A DNA stretch of 13,546 nucleotides from Flavobacteriales bacterium (GTDB lineage Bacteria > Bacteroidota > Bacteroidia > Flavobacteriales_D > CANHHI01). The stretch lies in the NCBI GenBank assembly GCA_947460225.1, contig CANHHI010000029.1, positions 1-13,546 of the forward strand, written 5' to 3'. The notes beneath the pieces were generated by a model. The model was not told the origin of the DNA, made no database searches, and saw only the letters and a list, made by a program, of their open reading frames with translations. Positions 8,196 to 13,546 of the stretch are shown here, in pieces. Numbering within the stretch: the first letter of the stretch is position 1; each line of letters starts with the position of its first letter. A program made the translations under genes and the position numbers.

Positions 8196-8726
8196 TTACA
8201 AATATATACTCAACAAATCTTCTGGCACTTGAACATAGATATATTTTTTTGCCCTGTCCAAGCGAATAAAAATAGGTTCTCTAGCTGGCAACAAAATATT
8301 TTTACCACTGCCATGCTTCACTTCAAAAAGGGGATTATTGGGTATATCCAAAACCGTTAAAACTTCACCCAAGACTTGATTTTCTTGGTCTATGATGCTA
8401 AAACCTTCCACTTCATGGTAATAAAATTGCGTATCACTCACAATAGGAGGTAAAGCCTCCAAAGGCAAATACAATTTACAACGCATCAAACGCTGGGCAT
8501 CTTCCAAAGTTTTTACCTCTTTGAACCGAACAACGGCATAATTCTTAGGCTCTATCCGAATAGATTCCACATGAAAAAGAGTCCGTTTATTGTCTAACTC
8601 GACAAAAACGGACTCCATTTTTTTATATTTCTCTGTGTTATCAACATCTAAAAAAAGTACCAAGTCGCCCTTTAAACCCAAAGGTTTAGAAACAAAGCCT
8701 AACTCAAAACATTCTTGTTGTTGCAT
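8196..8726 (-). CDS. rimM: RimM, 16S rRNA processing / 30S maturation factor
   Basis: RimM binds the 30S head via S19 and assists its maturation. The protein is 176 residues, normal for the family. The N-terminal RimM domain begins E-L-G-F-V-S-K-P-L-G-L-K-G-D (8-21) and contains VVRFKEVKTLEDAQRLMRCKLYLP (65-88). The PRC-barrel starts with FYYHEVEGFSIID (101-113) and continues LGEVLTVLDIPNNPLFEV (119-136) and LLPAREPIF (145-153). The ATG at 8726 is 6 bases downstream of the rpsP stop, and rpsP-rimM adjacency is widely conserved. RimM probably shares the rpsP promoter. Confidence 0.94.
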   Translation of the reverse strand: MQQQECFELGFVSKPLGLKGDLVLFLDVDNTEKYKKMESVFVELDNKRTLFHVESIRIEPKNYAVVRFKEVKTLEDAQRLMRCKLYLPLEALPPIVSDTQFYYHEVEGFSIIDQENQVLGEVLTVLDIPNNPLFEVKHGSGKNILLPAREPIFIRLDRAKKYIYVQVPEDLLSIYL

Positions 8727-8732
8727 AACAAT

Positions 8733-9254
8733 CTATTCTTGCGTTGTAGCCTCTTGCGCAGGTTCGTCTGTAGCAGGGGTTTCAACCACTGTTGCCGCTT
8801 GCTGTTTTTTCGCAATTGCTTCTGCACGTTTGTGGTTATAAGCTACTTCTTGTGCCAAAGCGTTCTTTTTGTTCAATTCCGCTTGGTTTTGTTTCGCTTG
8901 CAATTGTTTAGCGTCTTTAGCGTCTTTTTCAGTTTTCCACGCTTGGAATTTTGCATCTGCTTGTTCTTGTGTCAAAGCAGCTTTTGCCACACCTTTTTGC
9001 AAGTGTTTTTGCAAAAGCACTCCATAATCTGAAAGCAAATTGCGCACAGTGTCTGTTGGCACAGCACCACAATCTAACCAATGCAAAGCCCTTTCTGTTT
9101 CTATTTGAACAGTTGCCGGCTCTGTGTTTGGATTGTAGCTACCAATTCGTTCAATAAAACGACCATCACGAGATGCTCTTGCATCTGCTACTGTGATAAA
9201 ATAATAAGGCTTTCTTTTTTTGCCGCCTCTAGCCAATCTGATTTTTACTGCCAT
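8733..9254 (-). CDS. rpsP: 30S ribosomal protein S16 with long C-terminal tail
   Basis: S16 is a primary-assembly protein of the 30S body. The start M-A-V-K-I-R-L-A-R-G-G-K-K at 9254 is the universal S16 N terminus; the frame runs 26 codons further upstream through the leader and promoter, which is not coding. The core, including YYFITVADARASRDGRFIERIGSYNP (17-42) and A-L-H-W-L-x-x-G-A-x-P-T-D-T-V (56-70), ends near residue 82. The remaining 90 or so residues are an Ala/Lys/Gln/Glu-rich tail, probably helical (83-152), then a Thr/Pro/Glu-rich end. Bacterial S16 is often only 80-90 residues; extended forms are known in Bacteroidota. First gene of the rpsP-rimM-trmN6 unit. Confidence 0.96.
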   Translation of the reverse strand: MAVKIRLARGGKKRKPYYFITVADARASRDGRFIERIGSYNPNTEPATVQIETERALHWLDCGAVPTDTVRNLLSDYGVLLQKHLQKGVAKAALTQEQADAKFQAWKTEKDAKDAKQLQAKQNQAELNKKNALAQEVAYNHKRAEAIAKKQQAATVVETPATDEPAQEATTQE

Positions 9255-9270
9255 AGCACAATTACAATAA

Positions 9271-9285
9271 GAGGTACGAAACCTC
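9271..9285 (-). promoter_or_regulatory. Small hairpin in the rpsP leader
   Basis: The minus-strand transcript has GAGGT and ACCTC as a perfect 5-bp stem around TTCGT, a loop containing UUCG. It lies 16 bases upstream of the rpsP start, in a leader of about 42 bases. An alternative pairing of CTCA (near 9300) with TGAG (next to the stem) is possible. A role in controlling S16 synthesis is only a guess. Confidence 0.35.
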
Positions 9286-9302
9286 AATTTAATTTCTGAG
9301 TG

Positions 9303-9334
9303 CAAATTTACGTATATTTGTACAAAAAACAAAA
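9303..9334 (-). promoter_or_regulatory. rpsP promoter (TTG-N19-TAAATTTG)
   Basis: On the minus strand TTTTG at 9334-9330 is followed after exactly 19 bases by TAAATTTG at 9310-9303. This matches the Bacteroidota consensus TTG-N19-TAnnTTTG in both boxes and spacing, the best promoter match in the window. Transcription would begin near 9297, giving a leader of about 42 bases before the ATG at 9254. Confidence 0.7.
9313..9320 (+). promoter_or_regulatory. Probable -7 box for the 9353-9766 gene
   Basis: TATATTTG is an exact TAnnTTTG match, about 33 bases before the ATG at 9353; a start near 9326 leaves a leader of about 27 bases. No clear TTG lies at the -33 position. Only two bases separate it from the opposing rpsP -7 box. 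Confidence 0.45.
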
Positions 9335-9340
9335 TAAAGG

Positions 9341-9348
9341 CAAATTTA
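9341..9348 (-). promoter_or_regulatory. Possible second, upstream rpsP -7 box
   Basis: On the minus strand this reads TAAATTTG again. The 9-base plus-strand string GCAAATTTA at 9340-9348 repeats the one at 9302-9310 at a distance of 38 bases. A TTG at 9375-9373 is 24 bases upstream, slightly beyond the normal spacing. It could be a second promoter for rpsP or chance in AT-rich DNA. Confidence 0.25.
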
Positions 9349-9352
9349 TTTT

Positions 9353-9766
9353 ATGAATTACACATATCCCACCAAAATATTGCTTGCATGGTCTGAGGCA
9401 ATTGCAGGAAATAAAGATATTTTAAATTACCTTTTGCAAAGCGAATACCAAGAACTCGGCATTTTTGTGTATGCCTTGCATTTAAAAAAAGATGCAAGAA
9501 AATGGCTACTCAGCAACAATTTTCCGCACCTTATGGCAGTTGTGATGGGCGCAGAGGGAGATGAAAAAGCCATTATTTGGCTAGATAAAAACCAACACTT
9601 TGCCTTGGCACACGTAGCCAGGCTAGGAGACGGAGAAAAAAGAAGCCTAGACTGGCTTGTAGCAAACAAGCAACAAGAATTGGCTAGGGTAGGGTTAAAA
9701 ATAAAAGAAGTAAAAGATTATATTGAGCGCAAACACAATGATACGCACAGCTTTAGCTTTGAATAA
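9353..9766 (+). CDS. Uncharacterised protein of 25-residue helical repeats
   Basis: I do not recognise this 137-residue protein. It has no signal peptide or membrane segment, so it is probably cytoplasmic. It shows a clear internal repeat with an aromatic anchor at exact 25-residue spacing: Tyr26, Trp51, Trp76 and Trp101. The four units align as G-N-K-D-I-L-N-Y-L, L-K-K-D-A-R-K-W-L, G-D-E-K-A-I-I-W-L and G-E-K-R-S-L-D-W-L. Between anchors comes an Asn-rich turn and a second helix of the type F-A-L-A-H-V-A. This suggests two helices per unit, as in alpha-solenoids that bind proteins. The ATG at 9353 sits after a -7 box and no longer reading is likely. It is divergent from rpsP and its stop directly abuts that of the convergent DUF983 gene. 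Function unknown. Confidence 0.85.
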   Translation: MNYTYPTKILLAWSEAIAGNKDILNYLLQSEYQELGIFVYALHLKKDARKWLLSNNFPHLMAVVMGAEGDEKAIIWLDKNQHFALAHVARLGDGEKRSLDWLVANKQQELARVGLKIKEVKDYIERKHNDTHSFSFE

Positions 9767-10126
9767 TTATGCGTTTTTATCAAAAGAAGTAAACATATTT
9801 ACCCATAAGCTACGACTCAAACGAAAGCAAACGGGCGTAAACAAAACAAGACCCGTACAAATAATGCCAATGTAAAAAAATGGAGATTGTTTGCCCATAA
9901 TCAAAAATGCGAGCACAAAAAGACTCACCGCAAAAGCCACAGCTAAGCCATAAGACACATACATTGAACCGTAGAAAAAACCTGGTTCCAATTCATATAC
10001 GTGTCCACAAACCTCACAAGAAGATTGCATAGAAAATAAGTTTTTTACCGATAAAGGCATAAAAAGATTGCCCTTTCTGCAACGTGGGCATTTGCATGTA
10101 ATGACTGCCTTTAAAGAATTTGACAT
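9767..10126 (-). CDS. DUF983 family membrane protein with zinc-ribbon-like N terminus
   Basis: The 119-residue protein matches DUF983 as I remember it. Two Cys pairs, C13-P-R-C16 (C11 is also present) and C37-E-V-C40, look like a zinc ribbon. E-x-E-P-G-F-F-Y-G-S-M-Y-V-S-Y (45-59) is the family hallmark. Two membrane helices follow at about 55-77 and 82-100, then FRLSRSLWVNMF (101-112). It is the last gene of the SulP/CA-ispH-CA operon, 3 bases after the carbonic anhydrase stop. Its function is not known to me; location in the inner membrane is inferred. Its stop abuts that of the convergent plus-strand gene (TAATTA at 9764-9769). Confidence 0.85.
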   Translation of the reverse strand: MSNSLKAVITCKCPRCRKGNLFMPLSVKNLFSMQSSCEVCGHVYELEPGFFYGSMYVSYGLAVAFAVSLFVLAFLIMGKQSPFFYIGIICTGLVLFTPVCFRLSRSLWVNMFTSFDKNA

Positions 10127-10129
10127 GTT

Positions 10130-10810
10130 TTATTTTGAATTATTCATAAAATTAACTTTTCCCGTTTCTACATCATACAAGGCAGCAACAATTTTGACTT
10201 TATTCTCCGCAATAGCCTCAGCAATAATAGTGCTCTGTGCTAAAATATTTTTAATTTGCAAAAAAACATTTTCCTGAGCAATTTCATCTAAACTTCTACC
10301 TGTTTGTATGGCAGGATAAATTTGTTTTAACAAATGGTGTGGATTTTTCAAAGTCTCTTCATAAGATTGATACGCCGCTTTAATTGCGCCACAATGCGTG
10401 TGCCCCATCACCACAATAAGTTTTGCCCCCACGTGTTCCACAGCATATTCCAAGCTAAACAGTATGTCCTCAGACACCACATTGCCAGCCACACGCAAAT
10501 TAAAAATTTCTCCCAAACCTACATTAAACACAACTTCTGCCGCCACCCTAGAATCCATGCACTCTAAAATAACCGCATAAGGCGATTGCTCTTGTTCAGT
10601 TTGATGAATTTGCTTAAAATAATCGTACTCAAAACTTTGTTTGCTCACAAAACGGGCATTGCCTCTTTTGAGCAAAGCCAATACAGAATCTGGTGGCGTG
10701 GCTTGTTGCATTTGTTTATTTGGCGCATCTGAAAGCATTGCCATATCTTTGTCTGCATTGCAAGCCCAAGATGCAAAGCAAAACAAAAGTGGAATAAAAT
10801 ATGTTTTCAT
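10130..10810 (-). CDS. Beta-class carbonic anhydrase, predicted lipoprotein
   Basis: This enzyme interconverts CO2 and bicarbonate with a zinc ion. The protein is 226 residues. The N terminus M-K-T-Y then a hydrophobic run ending F-A-S-W-A-C17 resembles a lipoprotein signal with a relaxed lipobox, followed by a polar linker to about residue 40. The beta-CA domain has the zinc ligands C84, H137 and C140 in E-C-M-D-S-R (83-88) and GHTHCGAIKA (136-145), the Asp86/Arg88 dyad, and LRVAGNVVSEDILFSLEYAV (105-124). The ATG at 10810 was chosen; a TTG at 10828 would overlap the ispH end. Four bases separate it from the ispH stop. Predicted location is outside the cytoplasm, anchored in a membrane; the lipobox is not canonical, so this is inference. 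Confidence 0.88.
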   Translation of the reverse strand: MKTYFIPLLFCFASWACNADKDMAMLSDAPNKQMQQATPPDSVLALLKRGNARFVSKQSFEYDYFKQIHQTEQEQSPYAVILECMDSRVAAEVVFNVGLGEIFNLRVAGNVVSEDILFSLEYAVEHVGAKLIVVMGHTHCGAIKAAYQSYEETLKNPHHLLKQIYPAIQTGRSLDEIAQENVFLQIKNILAQSTIIAEAIAENKVKIVAALYDVETGKVNFMNNSK

Positions 10811-10814
10811 GGGA

Positions 10815-12029
10815 TTAAAGTTTTTCAAGACAATTGCTGATATCTATGCTGGGTTTTAAAAAATCCACCAAAGTACGCAAAACCCGCTCTACCTCAGCAT
10901 CCGGGCAAGAAGCACCAGCTGTAACGGCTATGCGCAAGGGTCTATGTGTAGGCAAATAATCTATGCTGTTTTTTGTGATTTTGTGATGAATATCATAATG
11001 CGCTATGCTTTGCAAAGACTGCAAGCACGATGCGTTTTCTATAAAATAAGACGGGCATTTTTTTTCGCACAATTCCACCAAATGCGACGTATTGGAAGAA
11101 TTATAGCCACCCACAACAAAAATAACATCTAAATCTGTTTCCAAAAGTGCATAAGTCGCTGTTTGGTTGTCATTGGTTGCGTAACACAGCGTATCCCTAG
11201 TATCGGCAAAGTATTGAAGATAATTTTGCCCATGTTTTTCCAATAAAGATTGTTTAAAAAAATCGGCAATAGCCTGCGTTTCCTCTGCCAACATGGTGGT
11301 TTGATTAACCACACCGATTTTTCCTAAATCTATTGCAGGGTCAAAACCTTGGCTATACTTGCCTGCAAATTCTTCAAAAAAAAGTTCAGCTGGTTTTTCA
11401 TGCAAAACATAAGCAAGCAACTGTTTTGCTTCTTGCATATCTTTGATAATCAATGTTTTGGTGTATGCCTGTGTATGTGAAAACGTAGCTTTTGTCTCTT
11501 CGTGATTGGCTTTTCCGTGTATAATTACGGTATAATTTTGCTCTGCCAATTTTTCGGATTTTTTCCAGACTTTTTCCACAAATGGGCAAGTGCTGTCATA
11601 AACCTTTGTTTTTAAGCCCAGTGTTTTGATTTTCTCTTCGGTTTCCAAAGTCGTTCCAAATGCTGGAATAACCAATATATCCTCGCAAGATAAATCTTCC
11701 CAATTCATGAGTAAATTGCCTTCCGTATCCTGCACAAAAGAAATGCCATTTTCCTGTAAATCCGCATTCACAAGCGGGTTGTGTATCAATTGACTCAGCA
11801 AAAAAACCCGTTTTCCAGGGTTTTCTTTCAGGGCAGTATAAGCAATTTCTATTGCATTTTCTACACCATAGCAAAACCCAAAATGTCTTGCCAAAGCAAT
11901 AGAAACATCGCCCAAATCCAAAAGAGTAGGGGCAAAGTCCTTTTTTTTAGGGTCTTGCAATTTGCGTTTTTGCTTGATTTTGGTAATCCAAGGACTTTGA
12001 AAACGCAAAGGTATATCAAATTGACGCAT
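10815..12029 (-). CDS. ispH: IspH (LytB), HMBPP reductase, long form
   Basis: IspH is the [4Fe-4S] enzyme of the last step of the MEP pathway, reducing HMBPP to IPP and DMAPP. The protein is 404 residues, against about 310 for E. coli IspH. Cluster cysteines are C53 in ARHFGFCYGVENA (47-59), C148 in DSTCPFVEKVW (145-155) and C282 in DTLCYATNDNQ (279-289). H83 in LIHNPLV and E178 in NHEETKAT (175-182) correspond to E. coli His41 and Glu126. At the position of E. coli His74 the sequence is P-A-F-G-T-T (122-127), so Phe124 replaces His, as I recall for the plant/cyanobacterial-like class. V-V-G-G-Y-N-S-S-N-T (305-314) and GASCPD (372-377) also fit. An N-terminal extension of about 40 residues precedes the core. 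It lies 3 bases after the SulP-CA stop, within a carbonic-anhydrase operon. Confidence 0.95.
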   Translation of the reverse strand: MRQFDIPLRFQSPWITKIKQKRKLQDPKKKDFAPTLLDLGDVSIALARHFGFCYGVENAIEIAYTALKENPGKRVFLLSQLIHNPLVNADLQENGISFVQDTEGNLLMNWEDLSCEDILVIPAFGTTLETEEKIKTLGLKTKVYDSTCPFVEKVWKKSEKLAEQNYTVIIHGKANHEETKATFSHTQAYTKTLIIKDMQEAKQLLAYVLHEKPAELFFEEFAGKYSQGFDPAIDLGKIGVVNQTTMLAEETQAIADFFKQSLLEKHGQNYLQYFADTRDTLCYATNDNQTATYALLETDLDVIFVVGGYNSSNTSHLVELCEKKCPSYFIENASCLQSLQSIAHYDIHHKITKNSIDYLPTHRPLRIAVTAGASCPDAEVERVLRTLVDFLKPSIDISNCLEKL

Positions 12030-12032
12030 AAT

Positions 12033-13546
12033 TTATTCGTAAAAAGTTACCGCACCCGTTTTTAAATCATACATACCGCCCAAAATACTCACTTCTCCTT
12101 TTTCTACCAATTGATTTAAAATAGCACTTTGCAAAGTTACTTGCTTCATTTGTTCTTGCACGTTTCTTTCTGCCACTTTGTCCGCAGAACAACCTGGACA
12201 AGCTGAAATAGCAGGCTCTATTTTACCTAGCAACTGCGAAATACTACCAGCTTGAACCCCTGCCACAGCACTTTCTATAGCACCGCACTGCGTATGCCCT
12301 AAAACAAAAATCAACTTAGCCCCAGCAAATTTACAAGCATATTCCATGCTTGCCAAAACATCATCAGAGACAACATTCCCAGCAACACGGGTTGTAAAAA
12401 CATGACCAATACCTAAGTCAAATATGGTTTCAACAGGCACTCTAGAATCTATACAACTCAATATGATTGCCACAGGTGCTTGACCATCGCTGGTTTGTTG
12501 CATTTGCTCCCAATGACCCAATTGCATAGTTTCTTGCTTCAAAAAACGCTGGTTGCCATCTTTGAGCATTTGTATAATTTCTTGAATTTTGATTTGCGCT
12601 TGATGCGATTTATTAAAGGCATGTTTGATATTAAATTTTCTATTGATACCTATTAAATCCACATGAATACGCATATTTTGCATCTTTTTATCAAAATCTA
12701 GAATATATTCCCAAACATCATAATCTAAAAATTTTGTTTTACTGGCGTCAATAACCACTTTTTGTACATTTTCAGGGATATTTTCTAAGGTTTGTATGGC
12801 TTTAGACTTAGCGAAAAAAGAAACAACAGTGTCTAATTGAATATACAATGTTTTGAAATCCTCTTCTCCCTTTACCTCGCTAAAATAAACATTATGATAC
12901 GCATTCACGATCATAAAATAAATACAGAGCACAAATCCTGCAAAAATTCCCCAAAGTAAATTGAAAAATACAATGACAAGCAAAGTAATGATAAAAGGAA
13001 CAAACTGCATACGTCCTAACCTATACATTTGCTGAAACAAATTAAAAGGTGCTAATCTATACCCAACCACTATCAAAATACCTGCCAATGCCGCCAAAGG
13101 AATTTGATTCATGACGGGCACAAGCAAAAAAATGCTAACCAAAAGAAAAACACCATGCGTAACAGTAGATAACTTACTAACTGCGCCTGAAGCTAAATTT
13201 GCAGAACTCCGCACGATAACCTGTGTAATAGGCAATCCACCTAAAACCCCAGACACCATGTTGCCCACACCTTGGGCAAAAAGCTCCCGATTTGGAGGCG
13301 TTGAACTGCTGTTTACATCTAATTTATCTATTGCCTGTAAACTGAGCAATGTTTCTAAACTTGCTACAATAGCTAAAGAAAAAGCAAGCGAAATGACAGA
13401 AGGATTAAAAAAGTAGTCAAAGTTTGGCTTTAACCAAAGATCTGATACAGACGAGGTAATAAAATTTGGAAACTGAACCAAATGCGTTTCATCTAAGGCT
13501 AAAAATGGATAAAAAGAGCCAAATGATAAATTAAGCAAAATACTCA
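12033..13546 (-). CDS. SulP anion transporter fused to beta-carbonic anhydrase (partial, N terminus missing)
   Basis: The frame is open to the right window edge, so the protein starts outside; about 503 codons are visible. Numbering from the codon at 13538 (a TTG, read as Leu), residues 1-215 are the C-terminal half of a SulP/SLC26 membrane domain, with the motif NRELFAQGVGNMVSGVLGG (83-101), the P-I-T-Q-V-I-V-R-S-S-A-N stretch (103-114) and several membrane helices. A STAS domain follows at about 221-300, containing VVIDASKTKFLDYDVWEYI (261-279). A complete beta-carbonic anhydrase occupies about 318-498, with zinc ligands C362, H415 and C418 and the Asp364/Arg366 dyad in SCIDSR (361-366). 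STAS domains of SulP proteins face the cytoplasm, so the CA domain should too. Such SulP-CA fusions have been proposed as bicarbonate transporters; sulfate or another anion is possible. First visible gene of a four-gene operon. Confidence 0.93.
   Translation of the reverse strand, partial: SILLNLSFGSFYPFLALDETHLVQFPNFITSSVSDLWLKPNFDYFFNPSVISLAFSLAIVASLETLLSLQAIDKLDVNSSSTPPNRELFAQGVGNMVSGVLGGLPITQVIVRSSANLASGAVSKLSTVTHGVFLLVSIFLLVPVMNQIPLAALAGILIVVGYRLAPFNLFQQMYRLGRMQFVPFIITLLVIVFFNLLWGIFAGFVLCIYFMIVNAYHNVYFSEVKGEEDFKTLYIQLDTVVSFFAKSKAIQTLENIPENVQKVVIDASKTKFLDYDVWEYILDFDKKMQNMRIHVDLIGINRKFNIKHAFNKSHQAQIKIQEIIQMLKDGNQRFLKQETMQLGHWEQMQQTSDGQAPVAIILSCIDSRVPVETIFDLGIGHVFTTRVAGNVVSDDVLASMEYACKFAGAKLIFVLGHTQCGAIESAVAGVQAGSISQLLGKIEPAISACPGCSADKVAERNVQEQMKQVTLQSAILNQLVEKGEVSILGGMYDLKTGAVTFYE

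Noticed and set aside
9255..9332. N-terminal extension of S16 from 9332
   Set aside because: S16 begins at M-A-V-K-I-R-L in nearly all bacteria, and the extension covers the promoter and leader.
9743..9776. Possible plus-strand terminator, ACGCA paired with TGCGT then TTTTT
   Set aside because: The stem is only 5 bp with a loop of 22 bases; too weak to call.

Overview
This AT-rich window looks like chromosome from a member of the Bacteroidota, possibly a Cytophagales-type lineage. The evidence is: several upstream regions carrying the Bacteroidota -7 box TAnnTTTG; Bacteroidota-type ParE and ParC sequences; ribosomal protein S16 with a long C-terminal tail; a bacillithiol-synthesis gene (bshC) beside menA; and a long (about 400 residue) IspH. 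The genus cannot be fixed from this sequence. All genes look intact. I see no insertion sequence, tRNA, rRNA, CRISPR array, prophage or clear sign of transfer, and no gene-free stretch longer than about 100 bases.

Left part (1-1698): the N-terminal half of bshC (minus strand, cut by the window edge) is divergent from menA (plus strand). Only 43 bases separate the two start codons, and they hold two overlapping oppositely oriented -7 boxes. menA ends in a 4-base overlap with the convergent gene murF.

Centre (1695-7410, minus strand): a tight parE-parC-murF operon with gaps of 3 and 1 bases. It encodes both subunits of topoisomerase IV and the last cytoplasmic peptidoglycan-precursor ligase. 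It has its own probable promoter and is separated from the next unit upstream by a likely intrinsic terminator.

Translation cluster (7477-9254, minus strand): rpsP-rimM-trmN6, giving ribosomal protein S16, a 30S maturation factor and a tRNA adenine methyltransferase. It is driven by the best promoter in the window (TTG-N19-TAAATTTG), and the rpsP leader contains a small hairpin. Back to back with it is a plus-strand gene (9353-9766) for an unrecognised 137-residue protein built of exactly 25-residue helical repeats.

Right part (9767-13546, minus strand): a four-gene operon with gaps of 3, 4 and 3 bases. In transcription order it holds a SulP anion transporter fused through a STAS domain to a beta-carbonic anhydrase (N terminus cut by the window edge), ispH, a second beta-carbonic anhydrase with a lipoprotein signal, and a DUF983 membrane protein. 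The two carbonic anhydrases are predicted to lie on opposite sides of the inner membrane, with a probable bicarbonate transporter between them. This inferred CO2/bicarbonate uptake relay, with an isoprenoid gene embedded in it, is the most interesting system in the window.
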